Of a DNA stretch of 64,000 nt, positions 22,626 to 34,665 are shown one piece after another. The position numbers were made by a program, and so were the translations under genes. The notes beneath the pieces are model-generated. The model did not search any database. It was not told where the DNA came from and saw nothing but the letters and a program-made list of their open reading frames with translations. The stretch is from Eutreptiella sp. 'Long Island Sound 2002' (Eukaryota; Euglenozoa; Euglenophyceae; Eutreptiales; Eutreptiaceae): contig OZ038379.1 in assembly GCA_964036045.1 (NCBI GenBank), positions 73,613,992-73,677,991 on the forward strand, written 5' to 3'. The first letter of the stretch is position 1; every line of letters starts with the position of its first letter.

Positions 22626-23534
22626 ATGGGACGTAGATCACCATCTCCGTCGGATGAATCATCCCGATCCCGCTCCCCCTCCACCGACCGGAGCTCGGTG
22701 AGGTCATCCTCGGGAGAGGAATCGCAGGGCTATGAGCCGCGCGCTCCCCGGGAACGCCCGGAAAGCCAGCCCGCTTGGCCCCAGCCATCGGGCCCGCAGT
22801 ATGGCATGCCCTTTGCCCCATGGGTCTCACCGATGCCCATGCAGCCGGCCATGCCTCCTTTCATGCCTATGATGCCTATGCCGGTCCCCTACTTGCCTCC
22901 AGTCACACCGCAGCCACAAGCTAGAGAGCCATCAGATCGTACCACGGAAAGAGAAAACCAGAGGCTACGGAAAAAGGTACGTAGGCTCCAAGACGAACTA
23001 AAGCGCACGCGCAGCCCTGACGCTATGCCGGTGCCCAAGAGGCTAAAGGTCAACATAGGCCGGAAGGTTACCGAGAAAACCCAAGCAGAAAAACAAGAAG
23101 ACACCACCCAGCGCGATCCAAAGTGGCTCGCGACATCTGCGCCCCGGCTGCCACAAGCCCCCTACAAAGTCCAGCCCGGGTCCCTCATGGTCCATCTGGA
23201 TGACGACGTGAACGTCAGGCCATCCCAGCCGTACCTCAACCAGCAAGGCGCCCCTCTGTCCTCGCCGCAGCAACCCCTGCACTATGGCTCCTATCGGCCG
23301 CCTACGCCTCCAAAGCCAACGGAGTTCCAACCCCTTCCACCCTTCCCCGCCCCCCCTCCTCTCGCTACAGGACCCGTCGCCCCAAAGACCTATGCACAAC
23401 CATCTTCCGTGCGGGACGGTCACCGTGCCCACCACGTCGACAGCATGGATAGCACCGGCAGACAACAGTGGCGCCCTCATCCGCGCACACGTGGGCCCAG
23501 CGGAAACGACCGCTGGAGACGCTCTGGCTACTAA
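22626..23534 (+). CDS. Hypothetical Ser/Arg- and Pro-rich protein with a short coiled coil
   Basis: An ATG at 22626 opens a frame of about 300 residues 23 bases after the LINE tail stops. It starts with an SR-like segment (GRRSPSPSDESSRSRSPS), followed by a Met/Pro-rich linker of short PMP repeats. A charged, coiled-coil-like segment comes next (TERENQRLRKKVRRLQDEL, about residues 105-125), then a long Pro-rich tail ending RRSGY. LINE ORF1 proteins often combine a basic disordered region with a coiled coil, so this could be ORF1 of another element placed behind the first, or an extra 3' ORF. No RNA-binding knuckle is visible. No function is assigned. Confidence 0.4.
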   Translation: MGRRSPSPSDESSRSRSPSTDRSSVRSSSGEESQGYEPRAPRERPESQPAWPQPSGPQYGMPFAPWVSPMPMQPAMPPFMPMMPMPVPYLPPVTPQPQAREPSDRTTERENQRLRKKVRRLQDELKRTRSPDAMPVPKRLKVNIGRKVTEKTQAEKQEDTTQRDPKWLATSAPRLPQAPYKVQPGSLMVHLDDDVNVRPSQPYLNQQGAPLSSPQQPLHYGSYRPPTPPKPTEFQPLPPFPAPPPLATGPVAPKTYAQPSSVRDGHRAHHVDSMDSTGRQQWRPHPRTRGPSGNDRWRRSGY

Positions 23535-24020
23535 GCCGCCCACTCTGGCCCGCCTGAAGTGACAGGCGGAGGCGACACCCTGGGGTTTAGCCGCCCCTGC
23601 CAAACGGTACTCCCACGTAAGCCCGCCCAAAAAGACGGGCGGAGGCGTCAGCCTGGCGATTAGCCGCTTCTTATCTCGGGCCCGTCACCACCACTCCCGG
23701 ACCCCTCCCCGTCCGCGTCCTACCCTCCTCCGCAGGATCTCCTACAGGCCACTTCACGCAGCACTACGACAACGGCAAAGCTTCGACCAAACGGGGCTAC
23801 ATCGTCCACTCCATCAAAGGCGTTCCCACCGACCACCTCGAATTCTCCGCCACCTTTCAGCGGGTACCAAGACGTTCAGTACTACGCCCTACGCAGCTCG
23901 ACACAACTTCGAAAATGGGGCTACAACGTCCACCTCATTCCAGCCGTCCCCACCGACCGCCTCGAGTCCTCCACCACTTTCCGCGGGCATCCACTTAAAA
24001 ATCACGCACTCTCACTCTAA
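23535..24020 (+). other. Hairpin pair followed by a duplicated coding-like module
   Basis: Two hairpin-forming copies of CCCGCC...GGCGGAGGCG lie at about 23550-23575 and 23620-23645, each followed by a GATTAGCCGC- or GTTTAGCCGC-type word. After a good intron-acceptor-like site (CCTCCTCCGCAG, ending about 23734) there is a two-fold repeat. The first copy (about 23790-23870) reads GYIVHSIKGVPTDHLEFSATF and the second (about 23910-23990) reads GYNVHLIPAVPTDRLESSTTF, in a different frame. The shared pattern suggests a duplicated exon or a repeat protein. It could be a spliced 3' part of the 22626 ORF. No known family. Confidence 0.35.
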
Positions 24021-24155
24021 TTTCGCCTACTACTCGGTCAATCAGTCAGCCAGTCGACAACATACATACGTCATTCACGCATCCTTCAACCGCCCTTCCA
24101 ATCAGCTACATTTGTTCGTGAAGCATAAAGAACTGAATTTGATGTGACCTCTACC

Positions 24156-27100
24156 CCCCCCCCCCCGGGTACCAAACCTCGTGAGCCCGGGAGGGCACTT
24201 CAGGTACCCACCCCCCCTAATTTGGGAGTGCTGAGTTGAATTATCAGCCTAATTCTCATCAACCAAGCGCTGGGACATCCCAAAATGCATTTTTCCGGGT
24301 CCAGACCGACAGAATTTCCGTTTGTCCCCCCCCCCCAAACGGTGCTGAAAATGGGTTTTTTCACCTCGTGAGCCCGGTAGGGCACTTCAGGTACCCAACC
24401 CCCCTAATTTGGGGGTGCTGAATTCTATTATGAGGCTAATTCCTATCAACTAGGCGCTGGGACATCCCAAAATGCGTTTTTCAGGGTCCAGACCGACAGA
24501 ATTTCCGTTTGTCCACGCCCCCTCCCCCAAACGGTGCCGAAAATGGGTTCTTTCACCTCGTGAGCCCGGGAGGGCACTTCAGGTATCCACCCCCCCTAAT
24601 TTGGGGGTGCTGAGTTCAATTATCAGCCTAATTCCCATCCATCAAGCGCTGGGAGATCCCAAAATGCGTTTTTCAGGGTTTAAACCGACAGAATTTCTGC
24701 TTGCCCCCCCCCCCCCCAAAACGGTGCCGAAAATGGGTTTTTTCACCTCGTGAGCCCGGTAGGGCACTTCAGGTACCAAACGCCCCTAATTTGAGGGTGC
24801 TGAATTCAATTATGAGGCTAATTCTTATCAACTAGGCGCTGGGACATCCCAAAATGCGTTTTTCAGGGTCCAGACCGACAGAATTTCCGTTTGTCCACAC
24901 CCCCTCCCCCAAACGGTGCCGAAAATGGGTTTTTTCACCTCGTGAGCCCGGGAGGGCACTTCAGGTATCCACCCCCCCTAATTTGGGGGTGCTGAGTTCA
25001 ATTATCAGCCTAATTCTCATCCACCAAGCGCTGGGACATCCCAAAATGCGTTTTTCAGGGTTTAAACTGACAGAATTTCTGCTTGCCCCCCCCCCCCCAA
25101 AACGGTGCCGAAAATGGGTTTTTTCACCTCGTGAGCCCGGTAGGGCACTTCAGGTACCCACCCCCCCTAATTTGGGGATGCTGAATTCAATTATGAGGCT
25201 AATTCTCATCAATCAGGCGCTGGGACATCCCAAAATGCGTTTTTAAGGGTCCGGACTGACAGAATTTCCGTTCATCCACCCCCCCCCCCCCCAAACGGTG
25301 CCGAAAATGGGTTCTTTCACCCCGTGAGCCCGGGAGGGCACTTCAGGCACCCACCCCCCCTAATTTGGGGTTGCTGATTTCAATTTTCAGCCTAATTCTC
25401 ATCAACCAAGCGCTGGGACATCCCAAAATGCATTTCTCCGGGCCCAGACTGACAGAATTTCCGTTTATCCACCCCCCCCCCCCAAACGGTGCTGAAAATG
25501 GGTTCTTTCACCTCGTGAGCCCGGGAGGGCACTTAGGTACCCATCCCCCCTAATTTGAGGGTGCTGAATTCAATTATGAGCCTGATTCTCATCAACAAAG
25601 CGCTGGGACATCCCAAAATGCGTTTTTCAGGGTCCAGACCGACAGAATTTCCGTTTGTTTACCCCTACCCCAAACGGTGCTGAAAATGGGTTTTTTCACC
25701 TCGTGAGCCCGGGAGGGCACTTCAGGTATCCACCCCCCCTAATTTGGGGGTGCTGAGTTCAATTATCAGCCTAATTCTCATCCACCAAGCGCTGGGACAT
25801 CCCAAAATGCGTTTTTCAGGGTTTAAACTGACAGAATTTCTGCTTGCCCCCCCGCCCCCCAAAACGGTGCCGAAAATGGGTTTTTTCACCTCGTGAGCCC
25901 GGTAGGGCACTTCAGGTACCCACCCCCCCTAATTTGGGGATGCTGAATTCAATTATGAGGCTAATTCTCATCAACCAGGCGGTGGGACATCCCAAAATGC
26001 GTTTTTAAGGGTCCGGACTGACAGAATTTCCGTTCATCCACCCCCCCCCCCCCAAACGGTGCCGAAAATGGGTTCTTTCACCCCGTGAGCCCGGGAGGGC
26101 ACTTCAGGCACCCAGCCCCCCTAATTTGGGGTTGCTGAGTTCAATTTTCAGCCTAATTCTCATCAACCAAGCGCTGGGACATCCCAAAAGGCATTTCTCC
26201 GGGCCCAGACTGACAGAATTTCCGTTTATCCACCCCCCCCCCCCAAACGGTGCTGAAAATGGGTTCTTTCACCTCGTGAGCCCGGGAGGGCACTTAGGTA
26301 CCCATCCCCCCTAATTTGAGGGTGCTGAATTCAATTATGAGCCTAATTCTCATCAACAAAGCGCTGGGACATCCCAAAATGCGTTTTTCAGGGTCCAGAC
26401 CGACAGAATTTCCGTTTGTTTACCCCTACCCCAAACGGTGCTGAAAATGGGTTTTTTCACCTCGTGAGCCCGGGAGGGCACTTAGGTACCCATCCCCCCT
26501 AATTTGAGGGTGCTGAATTCAATTATGAGCCTAATTCTCATCAACAAAGCGCTGGGACATCCCAAAATGCGTTTTTCAGGGTCCAGACCGACAGAATTTC
26601 CGTTTGTTTACCCCTACCCCAAACGGTGCTGAAAATGGGTTTTTTCACCTCGTGAGCCCGGCAGGGCACTTCAGGTACCCATCCCCCCTAATTTGGGGGT
26701 GCTGAGTTCAATTATCAGCCTAGTTCTCATCAACGAAGCGCTGGGACATCCCAAAATGCGTTTTTCAGGGTCCAGACCGACAGAATTTCCGTTTGTTTAC
26801 CCCTACCCGAAACGGTGCTGAAAATGGGTTTTTTCACCTCGTGAGCCCGGCAGGGCACTTCAGGTACCCATCCCCCCTAATTTGGGGGTGCTGAGTCCAA
26901 TTATCAGCCTAGTTCTCATCAACGAAGCGCTGGGACATCCCAAATGGCGTTTTTCAGGGTCCAGACCGACAGAATTTCCGTTTCTCCACGCCCCCCCCCC
27001 CCCAAACGGTGCCGACAATTGGTTTTTTCACCTCGTGAGCCCGGGAGGGCACTTTAGGTACCCACCCCCCCTAATTTTGGGGGTGCTGAATTCAATTGTG

Positions 27101-27392
27101 GGGCTCATTCTCATCAACCAAACGCTGGAACATCCTAAAATGCGTTTTTCAGGGTCCAGACCGACAGAATTTCCGTCTATCCACCCCCCTCAAACGGTGC
27201 CAGAAATGGGTTTTTTCATCTTGTGAGCCCGGCAGGGCACTTCAGGTACCCACCCCCCCTAATTTGGGGGTGCTGAATTCAATTATCAGCTCAATTCCCA
27301 TCAACCAAGTGCTGGGACATCCCACAATGCGTTTCTTCAGGGTCCAGACCGACAGAATTTCCGCTTATCCCCCCCCTTTTCACCTCGGAACT
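24156..27392. repeat. About 190-bp satellite array, roughly 17 units, with a 4-unit higher order
   Basis: Units of 187-193 bp; GTGAGCCCG starts at 24181, 24368, 24560, 24750, 24942, 25131, 25323, 25515 and 25703, and so on to about 27225. Each unit has a poly-C tract of variable length, AAACGGTGC, AAAATGGG, CACCTCGTGAGCCC and CAAGCGCTGGGACATCCC. Variant units (TTTAAAC..TCTGCTTG versus TCCAGACCGAC..TCCGTTTG) are interspersed, and a block of four units (about 760 bp) starting near 25323 is repeated starting near 26083. Frames of 60-130 residues are repeat products. The array begins directly after the 22-24 kb element. Confidence 0.92.
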
Positions 27393-28034
27393 CCGACAAT
27401 TAAGACGCTATAGGCAGCGCCTTGACATCTCCCTCACATCATTCTCTCAAGTCTTTTACTTCGTCTGTGGCGCCTACGGCGCCCCTCCGGTTCCATGCAT
27501 CGCTCCCTGTGTCCGCACCCTGAACGCTCCTATGTGCCTCCCTCCGTATGTCATACGTATTCGGTGCATGCAATACAAGCTGCGCGGCTCTGAAGTCGTG
27601 CTGCCCTTCAATTACTCATTCCTACACCTGCCAGCGGGTCCCCAATGCCCCTCAGTTACCGCCGCCGCTCCGACATGACACCGCTGGGCGCCTTTGGGGC
27701 CCGTGGGTTATGCGAGTCCGTGACTTTGTACATTAGCTTCTGGCTTTGTATGATAGTATCACTGGCTCCGCACTGAGAAATTTGTGACGTCTTAAAAATG
27801 CACACACTTGATAAGTGTGGTACAAGTCCCGTAGCAACTGTTGCATATCAACAACCGCCTTTTAGAGCAACTCATCCGTCGCCATAGCCAACAACAAGGC
27901 TAGGTATTCTCAGATCAGCTACAGGGCCACAGACTGATTCCAGGCAAGCCAGAGTGTTCCAGTCTGTTTTACTCTTTGCCCCTGCACTTGCTCGCTTCTC
28001 TTCGCTCAATCCACTGGTCCATTTTTCCATTATA
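27393..28034. other. Unique sequence without a supported gene
   Basis: This is the spacer between the satellite and the next coding fragment. Short frames only; no repeat, domain or RNA gene recognised. Confidence 0.5.
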
Positions 28035-28744
28035 TCATCCTTTTGTTTTTGTTTTTTTTTTGTTTTTTCTTTTTTGCCTTAGTATAGGATATATATATCC
28101 CTTTGCATCTTTCACCGAAATGGCCTCCACTAGTATTTTAACCTTTTCAGGCCCATGGTGCAGTTCATGCAGTGTTTTCACCCTGACTTGGTTTGTAAAT
28201 ACCCGCGGCTGTCCTTCGGAGAACTTCGGCTCACCATGAACGCTCATTTTGCCCATGGTTAGGCCGCTTTGGTGCAATGCTTTGGGCGGGGGACCGCCAT
28301 GCCTCAAAAAAACAACAAGGCTAGGTCTGGCCATGCAGCAAAGAGACGGGAGGTCTCCTCACCGTTCAGAGAGGCATCCTCCGCCAGACGGCAGCTGGTG
28401 CGATGTTCATGCAACGTGGCTTGGATGGCCGCAGAAGTTACATGATCACCAGGGGCGAGCCGGTCATTGGCCAACCGTACAATGTTGGCCATTTGCGGAC
28501 GCCCTAGTGCCATGCAATAGTGCAAAATGCACATGGCCACCCGGCAGCGCGCAATGACCACCACCGCGTCCACAGAGCAGCCAGCCGCTTTGAGGGACGG
28601 TCTCACTAACAAGAAAGATGTCCGCTGCTCATGATCTGCCCTGGTCGTCCGGACCACATCTTTGCCCATCCAAACGCTGGCATTAGAATCCCAGATGGCC
28701 TCATTGTGTCGGGACCCAACTTGTGGGGCCGGTGAAATCCCCAT
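28035..28744 (-). pseudogene. Hypothetical minus-strand protein, one frame break
   Basis: An ATG at 28744 opens a frame of about 146 residues (MGISPAPQVGSRHNEAIWD; later VIARCRVAMCILHYCMALGR and ATLHEHRTSCRLAEDAS) that stops at 28304, directly next to an A7 run (28306-28312). The following frame, 28310-28035, is also protein-like (LHELHHGPEKVKILVEAISV) and ends in a Lys-rich tail. A one-base slip in the A7 run would join them into about 235 residues. The family is unknown. It could be an old gene fragment or part of a transposon-borne ORF. The sequence from 28750 to 29175 holds nothing else except a G19 run at 29013-29031. Confidence 0.4.
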
Positions 28745-29180
28745 GATGCTTAGGCGTCACAAGTTGCCCACCCCCCACCTGGCGCTATGGCCCCTGGAAG
28801 TCCATGTTGTAGTGAGGGGAAAAGTATGTGAAAAGGGGTGTTTTTTTTTTTGGGTATCCGAACCCCCCCGGTGGCAACATGCAAAAACAAGGTGTGTATT
28901 TCAAATATATGCCATTATTTGCATTTCTGGAAACAGACAGGTTTTCAAAATAAAGACATCCAATCACCAAAAGATAGTGTTGTTTTACATTTAGACCACT
29001 GCATTCCAGTGCGGGGGGGGGGGGGGGGGGGCTGCCTTTTTTTTCTCTCCCTTCTGTTCCAAGGTGATCACAGAACCCCCCTCTACATCAAAGATAAGGG
29101 AACCCCAAACATACCTTTCATCGAAGGACACAGAAAACTATCCCCAAAGCATGTACTTCTATTTCCTAATTTAACCAACC

Positions 29181-32100
29181 TGGCCGAAATTTCGGCCACC
29201 TCTTCGAAAAATGTCCAAACACATGGTCCTATTTGGCAGACAGGCCTAAGCTGGCTGAAATTTTGGCCACGTCCATCGAAACTCCGAATATGATCACTGA
29301 AATGGGTACCTATGACAGTAGACATGAGCAAGGAACACATGAGCAGTGACATTTGAACAGGGTGTGCAACATAATCTACTCAATTACAAGCAAATACTTG
29401 CCACCTGACGAATGAAATCACACTTTTGGGTGCAGTGCCTATGGGGAAACACAACAATAAGAGGCTGAAGAGGCTGAGGACTGCATGCTAGCCGAAATTT
29501 CGGCCAGACTTCATATTGACACACAATATCAGGAGTAGGACTGGCATTAGCGCTTGCGCAGACCAGATGCACGGGGCTTCTTAGCACCTGTGTTAGCAGG
29601 AGGCTTGGCAGGGGCTGCAGCACCAAGCTTGGCAGTGGCAGAAGTCTGTGACTGTGTGTTTCCACCCCGGGTTGGTGAAAAATGATTCATAACAGCATTC
29701 ATACCTCTGCCAGTAGGGGCCACAGTGCCTGAGGAGGGAGGTGGGGTGGTCTGAGAGCAATGCGTGCCACTAGGTGAGGGGGCAGGGGCAGTTTTGGGTT
29801 TTTTCTTTGCAGTGTGTGTCTCTGGTTGCGACTCTGCCTCCGCATCTTGCTCCTCAGGATCCTCATCTACATACCTAACCCCAGAACAATCCACAGGAAA
29901 ACCTGCCCCCAAGTCATGGGACACATCCTCCCATGACTTGGGGGGGCACGTCTTGGCGTTGGTGATAGCTGCTCTGACGGACTGAACAAACTCATCAGGC
30001 ACAACAGTCTCCTCACCCAAAAGGGCAAAGACAACATTACAGTCCTTGGAAAACCTGATAGACATCATGCTTGCAAAATACACAGACAGAGTCGCCAGCA
30101 GAAACCAATTGCCTGCCCGTTCTGGGACCGGAACCAGGCTCAAAAGAAACGAGAATATCTCAACAGGCATCATAGACGACATGGGTCCTTCAGTAAAAGC
30201 CACGTAACGAGGCATCCTGTTATCAAAGGCGGTGGCAGGACAAACGGAAACCAGATGGGAAGTGGAAGTATACAAAGGGGTCTTGGTTAACAAATTGTAA
30301 ATTGCAACATCACACTGATACATATCCTCAGCCACAGTGCCCTCCAAAGCAGCAACAGTGACTTTCCCATCAGCAGACTCACCCGCAATGAACACAGGCA
30401 CAGCGGACAGAAGCAGTTGCGCAACGAGGTTATGCAAACCAGCTGTATAGAGGCGGGGCACCTCAATGACACAAGCAGCAAAAGGGCAGTGAACTAATGA
30501 TACTGGGAACAGGGACTCCACAATGCATTGCCATCAGTTCCACACGGCCTGACTCTGCAGTGAGTTTGCCTGTGCTTGTCTCAACGAGGGACTCCCTAGC
30601 ACACTGGATACTAACCAGATCAGTACCAGATTTTTCACAAACAGGCTTAGCAACAGGCTTCTGCAACAATCCCCGCAAACCCTCATATTTGGGTTCCTTC
30701 CAAAGAGGGGCCTTAGCTACTGCTGACCACGGTGGCCACGGGTTTTCTTCAGTCCAGGTCCAGCTGCCATAGGCTACCTTCAGGTGTGATGCGATAGCGC
30801 ACTGCCTTTTGGCCATCTCGATAGTACGAAGTGTAGCTGCAGACAGGTGGTATCACAGGGTGGGCTCTCATTGTGCATTAATTGAACGACACACAAGCTG
30901 GCCGAAATTTCGGCCAGGTTGGTCGATTTATTCGAATACAAACCCCTGTCTCACCAAAACATACCTCCGGTGTTGTTCACAAGCCCAAGGGCAAACCGCC
31001 TCGGGATGAAGAATGTGCCAGGACCACATCTGGGCCTTCTCAACATCTTTCATAATTTTTTTGAGACCTAGTAGGGTACTTTTTGTCCCATCCATGTAAC
31101 CTACGATGTCGCGAAATCGGTCAGCCGTGATGCCTTCCACTTCCTTGAACGTACCCGGTGCGGGATGTAATCCACGCTTCTCCATGGCTGCCATGGCGTC
31201 TACTGCAACAAGACCCGCAAATTTCACCAAACGCCCAACGCCACCACACCGTTTGGCGACAGCAGTCTGCACAGGAGAACATGTGGAACACAGAGGCTGG
31301 CAGAAATTTGGGCCAGGTCGATCGACGGAACGGAATTAATAAACGAAACACACCACAGTGCCTTCCTCGGCAGTAACACCACACTCCTCAAGCATAACAG
31401 TAATGTGATGGTAAAGGGTGTACTCATTGGCATCCTCATCCTCAAGCCTATCCAGGAGTAGGGACATTCGCTCCGATGTGGTGGATGCTGAGCCAGCAGT
31501 GGTCTGGATTTGATGTAAGCCTGTTAGCCTGCGCCTAGTCCGCGGGGGGCAGTCCTGTTTGACTTCATAACCACCAAATACCAGGGTCCAATCCGGAGTC
31601 TCCATATTTCTCATCTCAAATTCTGTCTTGTGTTTTTGGGCAGCAGTGTAAACATGCTGACCTGCCAACAGAACCCAGCGAGTGGCTGCGCAACAGGAAT
31701 ATTCGAAACAGCAGGGTGGAAATTTCAGGCACAAAAACGGTACTATCGCGAAGAATACCACAACACACATACGAGTGACTTTATGAAAAAGGAGATCCTG
31801 GATGTAATCCACATGCGGGGCTGCCTTCAGATCGTCGTAGCGGCGTTGCAGGCGATCATCCGATATCCTACGGACCTGCCTAAATATTCGGTCGTGGTCA
31901 ATAATAATCTGGTCCCAGCGAACCTTTATTTTCGTCGTTGACGTACCCCCGTCGGTTAACTTGATGGAGGATGTTAAATTGTTCTTTGGTGCGGCCTTAG
32001 GCTTCTTTTGAAAACCCTCCTGTGCTCGCCTGGTCCTCTTGAGGCTGGGATTGCACATTAGATTGCCCATTGTCTGCTGCAGGCTCACCATCTGGCGAAA

Positions 32101-32276
32101 CAGCCACGTCCTGTGATTCCTCTCCAGGCTCAGTCATAAAATAAGATGCTACACGGCAACATTTCATGAAGGGGAGAGTTCCCGAATTGCAAGTAACAAG
32201 CACAGATCAACCAAAAAAGGACCAAAACGAACTGCGTGACAGGAAAATCGCATAACCTGGCCGAAATCTCGGCCAG
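29181..32276. repeat. Six copies of an 18-bp palindrome, TGGCCGAAATTTCGGCCA family
   Basis: Perfect copies lie at 29181-29198 and 30899-30916. Variants with one to three changes lie at 29252-29269, 29489-29506, 31298-31315 and 32259-32276. Several are followed within about 10 bases by a TCGA word. Two lie inside the deduced introns of the minus-strand gene, one lies upstream of its first exon and one just beyond its stop codon. None lies in the coding exons. Confidence 0.9.
29547..32140 (-). CDS. Hypothetical three-exon gene with palindrome-bearing introns
   Basis: Exon A runs from about 32137 to 31354, exon B 31266-30955, exon C 30816-29547. Intron 31353-31267 (87 bp; GTGTGT...GTGCAG) and intron 30954-30817 (138 bp; GTGAGA...ATCGAG) both preserve phase 0. 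Exon A opens acidic and Gln-rich (MTEPGEESQDVAVSPDGEP) and turns basic (KRTRRAQEGFQKKPK). It then carries RISDDRLQRRYDDL and a Cys-rich hydrophobic stretch. Exon B includes ITADRFRDIVGYMDG. Exon C is hydrophobic in the middle and ends in a Lys/Pro/Ala-rich tail (AKKKPKTAPAPSPSG ... GLRKR). Frame changes are needed near 32000 and 30515. No family is recognised. Total length is about 780 residues. The disordered charged ends suggest a nuclear or nucleic-acid-binding protein, but that is inference only. Confidence 0.45.
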
Positions 32277-32289
32277 CACTGCTCTGCAT

Positions 32290-34660
32290 TCTCAACCACT
32301 GTGCCCGTGCAGCGGGTGCATAGTGCAGACGTAGGCTTTAGGCACTTTTTGCGCGCATTCAAAGGTTGCTTTGCACCAAATAGACGAGATTCACCATCAG
32401 CCAAAAATATCAGACAGAAAGAGAACATACATGTTGGTTAGAAATTGCAAAAGACGCGAAGCATGTTTTATGCCTTGCATTGCCCGTCATTTGCACGCTC
32501 TTGGTGCTTCACGAGGTTTGGTTATGGCAGAATTCAAACAGGATTCAAGGGGAAATGTGTTTTGTAAGCGGCGCTGTGCACACGTAATAACTTCGAATCT
32601 AACGCAAATCAAATTAGGATAGGGGGTAACCGACCTCAACGTTGGATAAGGGAACCATTCGAGCTTTGGAAGGTAGGGAGAACCTTCCTTGCTTTGGTTT
32701 CTGGAATGTCCAGCGGAGGCGCCGCTCTATGCGTCCTCTTCCTGTTCTTTCGTGGACCCCGGCATGCATACTCAAGACTTATGTGCAAACACCTAAACAC
32801 TCATAAGTGGCAAGCATATCACACATGCACGGTCATGTTAGAGAGTGTAGGACCGTTGCAACTGAAAAAGCTGAATGAAACTCTGGGATGAGATTCCCTA
32901 CTTGCAAGTTCCTCCGTTTGAGTGCCGAGCGTGTGGGAGGAGTATGGAGTGGAGAGTGGGATGCGGGTTTGTGGCGTTTAGCACAGGGGTGCTCTGGCAA
33001 AAGGCTACCCTTTTCCAGAGCGTTAGGATCAGCATGTGAGATACTTGGGATGGATAGGGACTGGGATTGGCAAGGGCGTTCGTGTTGGGCAGTGTACGCC
33101 ATGTTGGTCCTTGGCGGTTTTTCCCTGTTGTCCCCCTGATTGACCCTCTCTTGTCTTTTTAGATAGCCTCAACGTAGGATCATCAAGGTAGATTCAAACC
33201 CATGCTCGCCTTGCATCGCATTTCCACGTACTGCACAGCACACACATACTCACAACACACGTTTGTGTTCTCACCACTGACACAGCAGGGATGACGTTGA
33301 GCTTCGATTCCGGGAGCACACTTGCACGGGTGTCATCGGATCAGAGGCGAGATGAACCCAAAGCGTTGCACTGCTGCTCAGGGATGCTTCAGAGTTGGCT
33401 ACAACTTACCTTGCCTTGTTGTGGCCGTGTGCTTGGGAAGTGGTAGGATCAGTGTGTCCTGCGGTGTAGGACTAGGCGTTAGCATCTTTGACGGTTGCTG
33501 CCTAGGCGGGGAGGTTTGCAGCCAAGGGGGTAGCCCTAGTTGTGGTTGGGGCGCCCGTGCAAACTCTGCTCATCAAGCAGCCCACGGAGTTCCTTGGGGA
33601 GGTGCTATCCCTGCAGAACACAACCCCTGCCCCTTTGGTGGTGCATAGTTGACCTTTCCAAAATGGAACCACATGTTCATCACCAATGAGAATCAGCTTG
33701 CTTAGCCGTAGTGGTTCACACCGTCTCTGAGGCAACACACTTCAGTTCGGCCGTTGTCAGTCACACGCGCGCAAGTTACACACCTGAAATCTCTCTCCCT
33801 CCGGGTTGTTGCGCGTGATCGCAGCAGAGAAAGAAAAAATCGAGAAAAAGACGCACAGCCAGAAAAAAAAATGGAAGAAAAGTTTTTACCGAGATCAGAA
33901 AGCCCCGAAAAAAGTTTTTACGCCGCTGTTTGGCGAGGTCAAAAAGCATAGGACACTCACAGAAAACCATGACCACAACAGCCGTCATGACAGTCAAGTT
34001 GAACGTTGCGTGCCCCGAAACATTAAGTGAAGTGCATGCAGTAGGAGCTAGAAACTTGTGCGCGCCCCTACACCCAAAAGGAAAACAAAAAACAAAACGC
34101 ATTAAGTGGAAGCCACGAGCAAAAGCCGCCCGCCGAAACACAAGTATTTTACACGGTACGCTACGCTACCTAACGTAGAGAGTCAACTGGGACGCGCAAC
34201 ACACACGGAAAGAGAGACACAACAACAACCGCGCTGTCACAAACAAGAGAGCACGCCTGCCGCCGCCCGCACGTCCCCCGCACGTATAGAACGCAACTGC
34301 CATGAGACATGAAAGGTGTGTGACAGCAACAAGGGGACGAGGGCCCCCAAACACAAAGCACAACACAGAAAAACACAAAAGGCACACCACACCACAAAAC
34401 ACACACATGAGCAATGAGCCGACGGCCGCCAAGTGGCCAATAGGTATGCCCATGCAAGCCGTACGAACTGCCACAAGGCAACGCTGGAAGGGACACAAAT
34501 GAACCACCACACACCAACGTGCCCGCTGCCGAACAAATAACCGCCAAGAGAACAAAGCCGCCGCCGTACAATCCACGTCTACTTTCTAGTCCGTCCATGC
34601 GGAAAGAAGTATGGTATGAGGGACACCAGCATGCAAACGAGAGGAGGGAGCCGCACGTAA
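32290..34660. other. No supported gene
   Basis: Mixed-composition sequence with only short frames. An A-rich, Lys-coding patch lies at about 33825-33925. The sequence becomes GC- and CA-rich from about 34150 towards the duplicated block. No repeats of note were recognised at 32.3-33.8 kb. Confidence 0.45.
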
Positions 34661-34665
34661 TTTGA

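Noticed and set aside
24472-27226. Plus-strand frames of 60-130 codons inside the 190-bp array
   Set aside because: The same peptide recurs with each satellite unit; there is no selection signal and no gene context.
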